A stretch of DNA of 60,851 nucleotides from positions 1 through 60,851 of the forward strand of contig JAFQSM010000018.1 of NCBI GenBank assembly GCA_017409575.1. Direction: 5' to 3'. The notes beneath the pieces were generated by a model, which had not been told where the DNA came from, did not search any database, and worked only from the letters and a program-made list of their open reading frames with translations. The stretch comes from Clostridia bacterium (GTDB lineage: Bacteria; Bacillota; Clostridia; Monoglobales; Monoglobaceae). The translations under genes and the position numbers were made by a program. Positions 49,775-59,363 of the stretch are shown here, in pieces; position 1 is the first letter of the stretch, and every line of letters begins with the position of its first letter.

Positions 49775-51703
49775 TTATACGATTTGTGCACCGCTTTGAA
49801 TGTCGTCAAGAACTGTTGTAACAACCAGTTTGTCTTCGTATTCGGCGCTCAGTATCATACCCTGAGACTCATATCCCATCATCTTTCGCGGTGCGAAGTT
49901 TGCAACAAACAAAACATTCTTTCCTATCAAATCCTCAGGTTTATAATATTTTGCAATTCCCGAAAGTATCTGTCTTGTCTCGCTTCCTGTCTCGATTTTG
50001 AATTTAAGAAGTTTTGACGACTTGGGAACAGCTTCACATTCAAGCACCTTGCCCACTCTGATATCAAGCTCAAGGAATTTGTCAAAATCGATATTTTCTT
50101 TAAAAGGCTCAATCTTTATGGCAGGCTTTTGGTTTGCCATATTTTCTTCCTGAATTTCGGCAAGCTTTTTCTCTGCATCAATTCTTGCAAAAAGCATTGC
50201 ACTTTCTGCTACCTTCTGACCGCCTGCTGCCGCTCCAAATCCGTCAAGTTGGCATATGTCAACATTCTTTACGCCAATTGCTGCAGCTAACTTTTCTGCT
50301 GTTTCGGGCATAAAGGGCACAAGAAGCGACGCAGTCCATCTGAGCGACTCAACCAGACTGTACATAACTGTCTTAAGTTCTTCCTTTTTAGCCTCGTCTT
50401 TTGCAAGAGCCCAGGGCATTGTTTCGTCAATATATTTGTTTGCACGGTTAGGAAGCTTCCACAGTGCGTCCAAAGCATCTGCTGTGCGGTATTCGTCCAT
50501 AAAATTTATCATTTCTGATTTTGCCGCATTTGCAACCTCTGCCAGATCATCCTCAAACCCTGTGGATGCTGACTTTTCGGGTACAACGCCGTCAAAATAC
50601 TTGTTTACCATTGCAACCGTTCTGTTTGCAAGGTTACCAAGAGTATTCGCAAGATCGGTATTGTATGAATTTATTATCTTTTCATAGGTTATTGTTCCGT
50701 CCTGTGCATAGGGCATCTCACGAAGAAGATAATATCTTACACCGTCAACGCCAAAATGTCTTGCCAGATCATCGGCATAAATAACATTGCCAAGTGACTT
50801 GCTCATCTTATCCTCGCCGCTTAAAAGCCAGGGATGCCCAAAAACCTTTTTGGGAAGCGGCTCGCCAAGTGCCATAAGGAATATCGGCCAGTAAATTGTG
50901 TGGAATCTGAGAATATCCTTTCCTATAATATGCACATCTGCGGGCCAGTATTTGTCATAAAGCTCGCCCTTTTTGTCGGGAGTATAGCCAAGGGCATTGA
51001 TATAGTTGGTAAGTGCATCAAGCCACACATAGACAGTATGCTTGTCATCAAAACTTACCGGAATACCCCAGCTTATACTTGTTCTTGACACGCAAAGGTC
51101 CTGAATTCCCGGCTTTATAAAGTTGTTAATCATCTCTCTTTTGCGGGATTCGGGCTGAATGAAGTCGGGATTTTCCTCGATATATTTTTCAAGCCGTTCC
51201 TGATACTTGCTCATTTTGAAGAAGTATGCTTCTTCGTTGCCCTTATGCACCTCGCGTCCGCAATCGGGGCACTTGCCGTCTACAAGCTGAGTCTCGGTCC
51301 AGAAGGATTCGCACGGAGTGCAATACCAGCCGGTGTAGGAATCCTTGTAAATATCGCCTTGCTCATAAAGCTTTTTGAAGATTTTCTGCACGCTTTCAAC
51401 ATGATAATCATCTGTAGTACGGATAAACTTGTCATATGACGCGTTCATAAGGTTCCAGATATCCTTTATCTCGCCTGCGACTCCATCAACATAGGTCTGG
51501 GGCGAAATGCCGCTTTCTTCTGCAAGCTGCTGAATTTTTTGACCATGCTCGTCTGTGCCTGTCAAAAAGAAAACATCAAATCCCATACCCCTTTTAAATC
51601 TTGCTATACTGTCCGAAAGAACAACCTCATAGGTGTTGCCTATGTGCGGCTTTCTCGATGTGTATGCAATTGCTGTTGTAAGATAAAACTTTTGTTTTTC
51701 CAT
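49775..51703 (-). CDS. metG: Methionyl-tRNA synthetase
   Basis: 642 residues: class I HIGH as PHIGNTYE, a zinc knuckle CTPCE and CPDCG (about 126-148), KMSKS at about residue 300 (DKMSKSLGN), an anticodon-binding helical domain, and a C-terminal EMAP/Trbp111-like tRNA-binding domain (from about 545: FLELDIRVGKVLECE). It charges tRNA-Met for initiation and elongation. Follows ruvB on the same strand. Confidence 0.97.
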   Translation of the reverse strand: MEKQKFYLTTAIAYTSRKPHIGNTYEVVLSDSIARFKRGMGFDVFFLTGTDEHGQKIQQLAEESGISPQTYVDGVAGEIKDIWNLMNASYDKFIRTTDDYHVESVQKIFKKLYEQGDIYKDSYTGWYCTPCESFWTETQLVDGKCPDCGREVHKGNEEAYFFKMSKYQERLEKYIEENPDFIQPESRKREMINNFIKPGIQDLCVSRTSISWGIPVSFDDKHTVYVWLDALTNYINALGYTPDKKGELYDKYWPADVHIIGKDILRFHTIYWPIFLMALGEPLPKKVFGHPWLLSGEDKMSKSLGNVIYADDLARHFGVDGVRYYLLREMPYAQDGTITYEKIINSYNTDLANTLGNLANRTVAMVNKYFDGVVPEKSASTGFEDDLAEVANAAKSEMINFMDEYRTADALDALWKLPNRANKYIDETMPWALAKDEAKKEELKTVMYSLVESLRWTASLLVPFMPETAEKLAAAIGVKNVDICQLDGFGAAAGGQKVAESAMLFARIDAEKKLAEIQEENMANQKPAIKIEPFKENIDFDKFLELDIRVGKVLECEAVPKSSKLLKFKIETGSETRQILSGIAKYYKPEDLIGKNVLFVANFAPRKMMGYESQGMILSAEYEDKLVVTTVLDDIQSGAQIV

Positions 51704-51728
51704 TATATATCAAATCCTTCTCGTTTAT

Positions 51729-52787
51729 TTATTCTTTTAAATCGTCAAACAGTGTAATTTCAGGTTCGCTGACATTACCAGCTTTGTAATCAATACCAAA
51801 ATGCTCGTATGCAAGCCTTGTTACCATTCTTCCCCGCGGTGTACGGTTTATGAAGCCAATCTGCATCAGAAACGGCTCATACACATCCTCTATGGTGTCA
51901 CTTTCTTCGCCAATTGTTGCGGCAATAGTGTCAAGGCCGACAGGACCGCCGTCATAGTTGTTGATTATCGAAAGCAACATTCGTTTGTCGGTCGAGTCAA
52001 GTCCAAGCTTGTCAACCTCCAGCATCCTGAGCGCAAAATCTGCAACCTGGTCGGTAATTACGCCATTTGCCTTTACCTCGGCAAAATCACGGACTCTTCT
52101 CAAAAGTCGGTTTGCAATTCGTGGGGTACCCCTTGACCTTGAAGCAATTTCTGCCGCGCCTTTTTCGGTTATTTCAATATTCAAAATACCTGCCGAGCGC
52201 TTTATTATTTCCATAAGGTCCTGTGTCTTGTAAATTTCAAGCCGGCTTATAACGCCAAATCTGTCACGAAGCGGTGCCGTAAGTGCACCAGCCTTGGTGG
52301 TTGCCCCAATAAGCGTAAACTTTGGCAAATCAAGCCTTATTGACCTTGCCGACGGGCCCTTGCCGATAATGATATCAAGCGCACCGTCTTCCATTGCAGG
52401 ATAGAGGATTTCCTCAACGCTTCGGTTAAGGCGATGGATTTCGTCAATAAACAAAATATCATTCTCCGAAAGATTGGTAAGCAGCGCCGCCAGGTCTCCC
52501 TGTTTTTCAATTGCAGGTCCCGATGTTATGCGGATGTTTACTCCCATCTCGTTAGCAATTATGCCTGCAAGAGTGGTTTTGCCCAGCCCCGGCGGACCAT
52601 AAAGCAGAACATGGTCAAGCTGTTCGCCACGGTTTTTTGCGGCTTCCATAAAAACCTTAAGGTTTTCTTTAACCTTTGTCTGCCCGATATAATCGTCCAG
52701 GGTCTTTGGTCTCAGTCCATATTCAATTTCGTTGTCGCCACCCATTTCTTTTGCCGAAATAATGCGGCTTTCGTTTTCAAATTCCAT
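51729..52787 (-). CDS. ruvB: Holliday junction branch migration helicase RuvB
   Basis: 352 residues. AAA+ ATPase with Walker [15 protein letters not shown], Walker [12 protein letters not shown], sensor 1 IGATTKAG and arginine finger region [16 protein letters not shown], then a winged helix ([13 protein letters not shown]). Partner of RuvA. It starts 9 bp after ruvA. Confidence 0.97.
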   Translation of the reverse strand: MEFENESRIISAKEMGGDNEIEYGLRPKTLDDYIGQTKVKENLKVFMEAAKNRGEQLDHVLLYGPPGLGKTTLAGIIANEMGVNIRITSGPAIEKQGDLAALLTNLSENDILFIDEIHRLNRSVEEILYPAMEDGALDIIIGKGPSARSIRLDLPKFTLIGATTKAGALTAPLRDRFGVISRLEIYKTQDLMEIIKRSAGILNIEITEKGAAEIASRSRGTPRIANRLLRRVRDFAEVKANGVITDQVADFALRMLEVDKLGLDSTDKRMLLSIINNYDGGPVGLDTIAATIGEESDTIEDVYEPFLMQIGFINRTPRGRMVTRLAYEHFGIDYKAGNVSEPEITLFDDLKE

Positions 52788-52796
52788 AATATTGGT

Positions 52797-53402
52797 TTAA
52801 CCTTTCATCAAGTTTTTTAAACCTATCTTTACCATTTCTTCAACCGTACCGTTTGCCGAAGCCACCGCCCGCTTTGCTTCCTGAGCCGAATATCCAAGGA
52901 CCATAAGTGCACCTGCAGCCTCGTCACGGTCAGAGCTTCCGCCATGATAAACCTCTGTAACTTCTTCTGTAGAAATGCCGTCAAGGTCAACGCCCTTAAA
53001 CTTATCCTTAAGCTCAAGAACTATGCGTTCTGCACCTTTGGCACCAAGTCCCGGAGTCTTGCTTGCGATATATTTGTAATCATTTGTTGCAACGCAAAGA
53101 GCAAATTTGGATGGTGAAATATTCGAAAGCAAAGCAATCGCAGTCTTTGCACCAACTCTTGAGACACCGATTATCATTTCAAAGAGGCTAAGTTCCTCCA
53201 AATCAGCAAAACCATAAATATCAAAAATATCCGCCGATGATTTGAAGTTTGAATAGGTATAAAGCTTCGCAAATTCGCCCGACGCTCCGATTTTTTCCAA
53301 AGTGGCAGTGCTTGCATAAAGGCGGTACCCGACTCCGCCTGCATCAATCACCACAAAGCTGTCGGTTTTGAGTGCAATTTCACCTTTTATATAATAAAAC
53401 AT
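52797..53402 (-). CDS. ruvA: Holliday junction branch migration protein RuvA
   Basis: 201 residues: an OB domain (about 1-62: MFYYIKGEIALK...VGYRLYAS), a helix-hairpin-helix domain (MIGVSRVGAKTAIALLS, TPGLGAKGAERIVLELKDK) and a short linked C-terminal domain that contacts RuvB (ALMVLGYSAQEAKRAV). RuvA holds the junction as a tetramer. Confidence 0.96.
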   Translation of the reverse strand: MFYYIKGEIALKTDSFVVIDAGGVGYRLYASTATLEKIGASGEFAKLYTYSNFKSSADIFDIYGFADLEELSLFEMIIGVSRVGAKTAIALLSNISPSKFALCVATNDYKYIASKTPGLGAKGAERIVLELKDKFKGVDLDGISTEEVTEVYHGGSSDRDEAAGALMVLGYSAQEAKRAVASANGTVEEMVKIGLKNLMKG

Positions 53403-53468
53403 AAGCCTTTGCCTTTACCTTTCGCCGAGGATAATTTCAAAATCTCCCCACTTTAATATATTATATTT

Positions 53469-53497
53469 ATTATACTCTCTTTTTTTGGAAAAATCAA
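53469..53497 (-). promoter_or_regulatory. Promoter of ruvA-ruvB-metG
   Basis: On the minus strand TTGATT, 17 bp, TATAAT, 67 bp before ruvA. Confidence 0.65.
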
Positions 53498-53519
53498 CCC
53501 CAAAAGCATATAATAAAAA

Positions 53520-53550
53520 GCCGTCAGTCCAAAGATTTTGGACTGACGGC
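53520..53550 (-). terminator. Terminator of the alcohol dehydrogenase gene
   Basis: Perfect 14-bp stem (53520-53533 with 53537-53550) and five T's on the minus strand, 15 bp after the stop. Confidence 0.9.
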
Positions 53551-53564
53551 AAGGTTTTTAACAA

Positions 53565-54782
53565 TTAAAAATCAACCTCTGTGTCATAGTAGCAGCACTT
53601 AAGAAGTTTTTCCATCTGCTCGGGGTTGATGCTGCGCGGATTTGAGCCTGTGCAGGCATCTGCAACTGCATTCTTTGCGATTTCGGGAAGTCTTTCAAGG
53701 AATACTTCCTCGGGTACAAAGCCCTGTTCGCAGGGATAGCTGTCTGCGCCGTAATTTTTGATGCACTGCGGAATGTTGAGCTTGTCATTCATATCACGAA
53801 GGAATGCAATAAGGTTTGCAACCTTTTCGTCATCATTTGCACCGCCCAGATTCATAAAGTCAGCAATCACGCCATAACGCTTTTTAGCTGTCTCGTCTTT
53901 TGCGTTGTATGCGATAACCTTGGGAAGATACATAGCATTTGCTGCGCCATGGATAATATGTGCACCAAAGTCCTCAAATATTGCGCCTGTCTTATGGGCC
54001 ATTGAGTGAACAATACCCAGAAGTGCGTTTGAGAACGCCATACCTGCAAGGCACTGAGCGTTGTGCATTGTCGCACGCTTTGACATATCGCCATTGTAAG
54101 AATCAATAAGATTTTCCTGAATCATCTTGATTGCAAAAATTGCAAGCGGGTCAGTAAAATCACTGTTTGCAGTCGAAACATAAGCTTCAATTGCATGGGT
54201 CATAGCATCCATACCGGTATGAGCTGTAAGTTTCTGGGGCATTGTCTCTGCAAGTGCCGGGTCAACAATAGCAATGTCCGGTGTAATTTCGAAATCAGCA
54301 AGAGGATATTTGATACCCTTTTCGTAGTCTGTGATAACCGAAAATGCTGTAACTTCTGTCGCCGTTCCCGAGGTTGAGGGGATTGCACAGAACTTAGCTT
54401 TTCTGCGAAGTTCGGGGATGCCGAATACAACACACATTTCTTCAAAAGTGATTTCAGGATATTCGTACTTAATCCACATAGCTTTTGCCGCATCAATTGG
54501 CGAACCTCCGCCGATTGCAACAATCCAGTCAGGCTGGAAAGCTTCCATTTCTTTTGCACCGCGCATAACTGTATCAACCGAGGGGTCAGGCTCTATTCCT
54601 TCAAACAGCTTAACCTCCATACCTGCTTCTTCAAGATAAGCAGTAACCTTGTCAAGAAAGCCGAATTTCTTCATCGAGCCTCCGCCAACGCAAACCATTG
54701 CGCGTGTACCCTTCAAAGTTTTGAGGGTCTCCAAAGCTCCTTCACCATGATACAAATCGCGGGGTAGGGTAAATCTTGCCAT
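53565..54782 (-). CDS. Iron-containing alcohol dehydrogenase
   Basis: 405 residues. NAD(P)-binding VCVGGGSMKKFG and IGGGSPIDAAKAMW, then the metal site: HTGMDAMTHAIEAY (Asp and His), and GIVHSMAHKTGAIFEDFGAHIIHGAANA (three His of the family signature). Close in form to butanol/1,3-propanediol-type enzymes that reduce aldehydes in fermentation. Single transcription unit between ruvC and ruvA with its own promoter and terminator. Confidence 0.93.
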   Translation of the reverse strand: MARFTLPRDLYHGEGALETLKTLKGTRAMVCVGGGSMKKFGFLDKVTAYLEEAGMEVKLFEGIEPDPSVDTVMRGAKEMEAFQPDWIVAIGGGSPIDAAKAMWIKYEYPEITFEEMCVVFGIPELRRKAKFCAIPSTSGTATEVTAFSVITDYEKGIKYPLADFEITPDIAIVDPALAETMPQKLTAHTGMDAMTHAIEAYVSTANSDFTDPLAIFAIKMIQENLIDSYNGDMSKRATMHNAQCLAGMAFSNALLGIVHSMAHKTGAIFEDFGAHIIHGAANAMYLPKVIAYNAKDETAKKRYGVIADFMNLGGANDDEKVANLIAFLRDMNDKLNIPQCIKNYGADSYPCEQGFVPEEVFLERLPEIAKNAVADACTGSNPRSINPEQMEKLLKCCYYDTEVDF

Positions 54783-54834
54783 TTTTATCTCTCCTTTTTA
54801 TATATTAATAAAATAAAAAACTTGCTCTTCTTAA

Positions 54835-54863
54835 AATATACCACATTTCCTTTTGGGATGCAA
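54835..54863 (-). promoter_or_regulatory. Promoter of the alcohol dehydrogenase gene
   Basis: On the minus strand TTGCAT, 17 bp, TATATT, 53 bp before the ATG. Confidence 0.6.
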
Positions 54864-54909
54864 TGGTTTTTGAATAATTGGTTATTTTTTTAACAATCTC
54901 AACAATTTT

Positions 54910-55398
54910 CTAATACAGGTACTGTACATTTTTTCCTGTATGTGCATGACATATAGCTATTGCAAGGGCATCGGCAGTATCATCGGGTTTTGGCACCTCA
55001 GAAAGTCCAAGTATAGCCTTGGTCATTTGCTGCACCTGCGTTTTTTCGGCGCGGCCATAACCCACCACCGCTTGCTTGACCTGAAGCGGCGTATACTCAA
55101 AAACAGGAATGCCGTAATTTTTGGCAGCAAGCACCAAAACGCCTCTTGCCTGTGCAACATTGATAGCCGTCTTCTGGTTGTTGTAAAAAAACAATTCTTC
55201 AATTGCCACAGCATCGGGTTTTACTCTTTCAATCATTTCCGAAAGCTCATCATAAACTGATTTCAGTCTGTCGGACATATCTTCGCCTGCCTCGGTGGTA
55301 ATTGCTCCATACTCCACTATTTTAAAACGATTGCCCTCATAATCAATACACCCAACCCCGACAATTGCATATCCGGGGTCAATTCCAAGTATCCTCAT
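54910..55398 (-). CDS. ruvC: Crossover junction endodeoxyribonuclease RuvC
   Basis: 162 residues. The RNase-H-like active site is complete: Asp7 in ILGIDPGYA, Glu in AVAIEELFF, and the C-terminal Asp pair in [13 protein letters not shown]. It cuts Holliday junctions. Its usual neighbour ruvA is about 1.5 kb away, beyond the alcohol dehydrogenase. Confidence 0.96.
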   Translation of the reverse strand: MRILGIDPGYAIVGVGCIDYEGNRFKIVEYGAITTEAGEDMSDRLKSVYDELSEMIERVKPDAVAIEELFFYNNQKTAINVAQARGVLVLAAKNYGIPVFEYTPLQVKQAVVGYGRAEKTQVQQMTKAILGLSEVPKPDDTADALAIAICHAHTGKNVQYLY

Positions 55399-55431
55399 TT
55401 TGGTTTCCTTTCACATATTTGCAATACATTT

Positions 55432-55465
55432 TGCATAAAAATTCACTTTTTTGCATAAAAATACA
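55432..55465 (+). promoter_or_regulatory. Tandem ARG-box-like sites upstream of argG
   Basis: TGCATAAAAATTCA (55432-55445) and TGCATAAAAATACA (55452-55465), 20 bp apart start to start, matching the ArgR/AhrC box core TGAAT-wwww-ATTCA at 13 and 12 of 14 positions. They end 19 bp before the -35 box. Arginine-dependent repression of argGH is a reasonable inference; argR is not in the window. Confidence 0.6.
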
Positions 55466-55484
55466 AAAAGTTTAAAAAAAACTG

Positions 55485-55513
55485 TTGCATTTTTCTGACA
55501 AAGCTATTATAAT
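55485..55513 (+). promoter_or_regulatory. Promoter of argG-argH
   Basis: TTGCAT, 17 bp, perfect TATAAT, about 62 bp before the argG ATG. Confidence 0.75.
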
Positions 55514-55575
55514 ATAAAAAGCAAAATAAAACAAGCATTTTGTTTTGAATAATGTTTTTTTCGGAGGGTTTTATT

Positions 55576-56793
55576 ATGGCAAAAGAAAAAGTTGTACTTG
55601 CGTACTCAGGCGGCCTTGATACATCAATTATCATAAGCTGGCTGATTGAAAATTACGGTTACGAAGTTATCGCGGTTTGCGGTGATGTTGGTCAGGGCAA
55701 AGAGACCGACGGACTTGAAGAACGCGCAATAAAAAGTGGTGCTTCAAAATGTTACATCGCGGACCTTCGCGAAGAATATGTAAAAGACTACATATTCCCG
55801 ACACTCAAATCAGGTGCCGCTTACGAAGGTAAATATCTGCTTGGCACATCGCACGCACGCCCGATTATTGCAAAAAAACTGGTTGAAATTGCAAAAAAAG
55901 AAGGCGCTGTTGCAATTTGCCACGGCGCTACCGGCAAAGGTAACGACCAGGTGCGTTTTGAGCTTACAATCAAGGCTCTCGCTCCCGAAATGAAAATAAT
56001 CGCTCCCTGGAGAATCTGGGACATCAAATCGCGTGAAGACGCTGTTGACTATGCCGAAGCTCACGGTATCGAAATTCCGGTTACCAAAAAAGACCTTTAT
56101 TCACGCGACAGAAACATCTGGCACATCAGCCACGAGGGTATGGATTTGGAAGACCCGTGGAATGAACCAAAATATGACAGTCTTCTTAAGCTTGGCGTAT
56201 CACCTGCGCAGGCACCGGACGAACCTACTTATGTCGAAATCGGCTTTGAAGCAGGTGTTCCTGTTTCGGTAGACGGCAAAAAAATGGGTCCTGTAGAACT
56301 TGTAGAAAAGCTTAACGCGCTCGGCGGTGCAAATGGTGTAGGTATTGCAGACATCGTTGAAGACAGACTTGTAGGTATGAAATCGCGCGGAGTATACGAA
56401 ACTCCCGGCGGTACAATCCTTTATACCGCAATTCAGGAACTTGAGTACCTCTGTCTCGACCGTGACACTCAGGGTTTCAAGAGAATGAGCCAAACTCAGT
56501 TCTCGCAGCTTGTATACGACGGAAAATGGTTTACACCTCTTCGCGAGGCTATGTCGGCTATGTATGACGAAATGGCAAAAACTGTTACCGGTACAGTAAG
56601 ACTTAAGCTTTACAAAGGCAGCTGCACACCTGCAGGTGCAAAATCACCTTACTCGCTTTACAATGAAGATATTGCAAGCTTTGGTGACAGCAAAGAGCTT
56701 TACAGCCACAAGGATGCCGAAGGATTTATCAACCTCTTCGGTTTGCCGCTTAAGGTTCGTGCTATCATGAACGACAAAAATAAAGACAAATAG
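55576..56793 (+). CDS. argG: Argininosuccinate synthase
   Basis: 405 residues from ATG 55576 (GGAGGG upstream). ATP-binding P-loop AYSGGLDTS at the start, [10 protein letters not shown] and [13 protein letters not shown] in the middle. It joins citrulline and aspartate using ATP, the seventh step of arginine synthesis. Followed by argH. Confidence 0.97.
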   Translation: MAKEKVVLAYSGGLDTSIIISWLIENYGYEVIAVCGDVGQGKETDGLEERAIKSGASKCYIADLREEYVKDYIFPTLKSGAAYEGKYLLGTSHARPIIAKKLVEIAKKEGAVAICHGATGKGNDQVRFELTIKALAPEMKIIAPWRIWDIKSREDAVDYAEAHGIEIPVTKKDLYSRDRNIWHISHEGMDLEDPWNEPKYDSLLKLGVSPAQAPDEPTYVEIGFEAGVPVSVDGKKMGPVELVEKLNALGGANGVGIADIVEDRLVGMKSRGVYETPGGTILYTAIQELEYLCLDRDTQGFKRMSQTQFSQLVYDGKWFTPLREAMSAMYDEMAKTVTGTVRLKLYKGSCTPAGAKSPYSLYNEDIASFGDSKELYSHKDAEGFINLFGLPLKVRAIMNDKNKDK

Positions 56794-56805
56794 TTTTTAA
56801 ACATA

Positions 56806-56828
56806 CAGGGGTATCACCGATACCCCTG
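56806..56828 (+). other. Hairpin between argG and argH
   Basis: Nine-bp stem CAGGGGTAT / ATACCCCTG with a 5-nt loop and a short T-rich tail; could trim or attenuate the transcript before argH. Confidence 0.55.
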
Positions 56829-56854
56829 AAACTTTTATACAGGAGACAATTTTT

Positions 56855-58216
56855 ATGAAACTATGGGGTGGAAGATTTTCCAAATCAACAGACAAGTCGG
56901 TCGATGATTTCAATTCATCAATCCGCTTTGACTCGCGCATGTACAAGCAGGACATCCGTGGCAGTCAGGCTCACGCAAAAATGCTTGGCAAGCAGGGCAT
57001 AATTTCAAAAGAAGATTCCGAGCTTATTGTCAAAACACTTGGCGAAATACTTGTGGATATCGAAGACGGCAAGGTGGACTTTACCATTGATGCCGAAGAT
57101 ATCCATATGAACATCGAAACAATTCTTATCTCGCGCATTGGCGATGTCGGCAAGCGTCTTCACACAGGCAGAAGCCGCAACGACCAGGTTGCACTTGATA
57201 CAAGACTTTATCTTCGCGACGAAGCAGAGGAGCTTTCGCAAATGCTTGACAGTCTTCTTTCGTCACTCCTTGACATCGCAGACAAAAACCTTGATACCAT
57301 TATGCCGGGCTACACACACTTGCAAAAAGCACAGCCCATCACATTTGCACATCACATTATGGCATATTACGAGATGTTTTCGCGCGACAAGTCAAGACTT
57401 TGCGACTGGAAAGAGCGTATGAACATTCTGCCGCTTGGCAGTGGTGCTCTGGCAGGAACAACCTATCCCCTTGACCGCGACTTTGTTGCAAAAGAGCTTG
57501 AATTTTCGGACATAACAAAAAACAGCATCGACGGAGTATCTGACCGCGACTTTGTTTGCGAGCTTGCATTTGTTCTTTCTATGATTATGGTTCACCTGAG
57601 CCGTTTTTCTGAAGAAATTATCCTCTGGAGCTCAAACGAATTCTCTTTTGTGGAGCTTGACGATGCCTACAGCACAGGCTCAAGCATTATGCCACAAAAG
57701 AAAAACCCCGACATTGCCGAGCTTGCGCGCGGTAAATCCGGCAGGGTGTTTGGCGACCTTATGGGGCTTCTCACTATGATGAAAGGGCTGCCTCTTGCAT
57801 ACAACAAGGATATGCAGGAAGACAAAGAGCAAATTTTTGATGCAGTGGATACCGTAAAAATGTGTCTGCCCGTATTCGAGGGTATGCTCAGCACCATGAC
57901 ACTTCGCAAAGATAAAATGCTTAGGGGGGCAAAAGGCGGCTTTACAAACGCAACAGATGTTGCTGACTATCTTGTAAAAAAAGGGTTGCCATTCCGTGAT
58001 GCTCATGCAGTTGTCGGCAAAATGGTTGCATACTGCCTTGACAAAGATACTGTAATTGATGCACTTACCCTTGACGAATTCAAATCTTTTTCCGACATCT
58101 TTACCGATGATGTATACGACGCTATCTCGCTTGAAACCTGTGTCAATATGCGCAAAATTGTCGGTGGTCCGGCAAAGGATACCATGAAGAAAATTATCGA
58201 CGAATATCGCAAATAG
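56855..58216 (+). CDS. argH: Argininosuccinate lyase
   Basis: 453 residues. Fumarase/aspartase fold with [29 protein letters not shown] and the signature [12 protein letters not shown]. It splits argininosuccinate into arginine and fumarate. The TACAGGAGA site precedes the ATG. The earlier arg genes are not in the window. Confidence 0.97.
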   Translation: MKLWGGRFSKSTDKSVDDFNSSIRFDSRMYKQDIRGSQAHAKMLGKQGIISKEDSELIVKTLGEILVDIEDGKVDFTIDAEDIHMNIETILISRIGDVGKRLHTGRSRNDQVALDTRLYLRDEAEELSQMLDSLLSSLLDIADKNLDTIMPGYTHLQKAQPITFAHHIMAYYEMFSRDKSRLCDWKERMNILPLGSGALAGTTYPLDRDFVAKELEFSDITKNSIDGVSDRDFVCELAFVLSMIMVHLSRFSEEIILWSSNEFSFVELDDAYSTGSSIMPQKKNPDIAELARGKSGRVFGDLMGLLTMMKGLPLAYNKDMQEDKEQIFDAVDTVKMCLPVFEGMLSTMTLRKDKMLRGAKGGFTNATDVADYLVKKGLPFRDAHAVVGKMVAYCLDKDTVIDALTLDEFKSFSDIFTDDVYDAISLETCVNMRKIVGGPAKDTMKKIIDEYRK

Positions 58217-58222
58217 CCTCAC

Positions 58223-58252
58223 AATCCGGGTCGGGATATCCTGCCCCGGATT
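58223..58252 (+). terminator. Terminator of argG-argH
   Basis: AATCCGGG pairs with CCCGGATT (58223-58230 with 58245-58252), followed by TTTATTTT. Confidence 0.8.
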
Positions 58253-58287
58253 TTTATTTTCTCTCTCAAAAAATTAGTATTTAGCTA

Positions 58288-58316
58288 TTGACAACCACCC
58301 AAAAATATGCTAAAAT
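58288..58316 (+). promoter_or_regulatory. Promoter of tRNA-Gly
   Basis: Consensus TTGACA, 17 bp, TAAAAT, 27 bp before the mature tRNA. Confidence 0.85.
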
Positions 58317-58342
58317 ATCTCTTGCAGTCAGAAATAAGATAT

Positions 58343-58417
58343 GCGGGAGTGGCTCAGTGGTAGAGCGTCACCTTGCCAAGGTGAACGTCGCGAGTTCGAA
58401 TCTCGTCTTCCGCTCCA
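58343..58417 (+). tRNA. tRNA-Gly (anticodon GCC)
   Basis: 75 nt with an encoded CCA end. Acceptor stem GCGGGAG / CTTCCGC (one G-U), D-arm GGCTCAGTGGTAGAGC, anticodon stem TCACC / GGTGA around loop TTGCCAA (GCC), T-arm GCGAG / CTCGT (last pair weak) with GTTCGAATC. It reads GGC and GGU. Stand-alone gene with its own promoter and terminator. Confidence 0.96.
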
Positions 58418-58423
58418 AAAAAC

Positions 58424-58448
58424 AAAAGCACTCATTTTGAGTGCTTTT
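58424..58448 (+). terminator. Terminator of tRNA-Gly
   Basis: Perfect 11-bp stem (58424-58434 with 58438-58448), TTT loop, long T run. Confidence 0.9.
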
Positions 58449-58506
58449 TCTTTTTGTGTTTATGTCCGTCAGGGTTCAATACTATTCTGCTTTAGCGGAC
58501 ACGCTA

Positions 58507-59130
58507 TTACACCAGATTATATCCGGTTTCTCCAAGCTCTATCTTTATCTTGCCGTTTGTTTTGTCTGTCATATCCTCGCAGAATTTTTCTGTTTCAACC
58601 TCAGGAACAAAGCAGTTGACCGTCACATTTTCACCATATTCCGTGTCCAGAATTTTCAAATTTCTGCCCAGTATTTCACTTTGTACTTTTCCCAAAAGTG
58701 AATAGTCGCAAAAAATTTTTACATCGCGGCACAAAACCATTTTTGCAGGCACTGCCGCTTCAATTCCCATTTTTGCAGATTGCGAATAGGCACGCACAAG
58801 TCCGCCTGTGCCAAGAAGAATGCCGCCAAAATATCTTGTAACCACTACAATCAGGTTGCTGAGTCCCTCTTTTTTTATTATTTCAAGCACAGGAAGTCCT
58901 GCGGTACCCGCAGGCTCGCCATCGTCGCTGTAACGCTGGATATTGTTTTCTTCTATTACATAGGCATAAACATTGTGCCTTGCATCCCAGTATTCTTTTT
59001 TTATGTTTTCAAGAGCTTCAAGAGCCTCTTCTTCCGTTCTTACGGGTTTTACCGTTGCAATAAACCGAGAGCGTTTTTCAACAAGTTCTGCCGCCGCCTC
59101 TTTTAAAACTGTCCTGTATTCTGTTTTCAA
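58507..59130 (-). CDS. YigZ/IMPACT family protein
   Basis: 207 residues from TTG 59130, six nt after a GAGGTGA ribosome site. IMPACT N-terminal domain (KRSRFIATVKPV, YWDARHNVYAYVI, YSDDGEPAGTAGLPVL, VVTRYFGGILLGTGGLVRAYSQSA) plus a short ferredoxin-like C-terminal domain. Bacterial YigZ proteins are nucleotide- or RNA-linked housekeeping proteins of unclear function; relatives in eukaryotes inhibit Gcn2. Confidence 0.9.
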   Translation of the reverse strand: MKTEYRTVLKEAAAELVEKRSRFIATVKPVRTEEEALEALENIKKEYWDARHNVYAYVIEENNIQRYSDDGEPAGTAGLPVLEIIKKEGLSNLIVVVTRYFGGILLGTGGLVRAYSQSAKMGIEAAVPAKMVLCRDVKIFCDYSLLGKVQSEILGRNLKILDTEYGENVTVNCFVPEVETEKFCEDMTDKTNGKIKIELGETGYNLV

Positions 59131-59303
59131 CGCTTCTCACCTCATTTTTCTCCGGATTTTATATGCTAATTATACCAAAAGTTTTTGATTTCTTCAAGAT
59201 TTTTTTAAAATTCTGCATATTTCAAAAATTTTAACAATATTTATATTAAACACTCTTTTTTGTATCAATCTCCCTTTACATATTTGAGCAACCCTTGAGG
59301 TAT

Positions 59304-59333
59304 TTGACTTTGACAAAGGAACTGTATTATACT
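59304..59333 (+). promoter_or_regulatory. Promoter of pfp
   Basis: TTGACT, 18 bp, TATACT, 30 bp before the ATG (a TATTAT box at 59325 with 15-bp spacing is an alternative). Confidence 0.55.
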
Positions 59334-59363
59334 TATATACTCTTAAGGCAAAGGAGCGAAACT

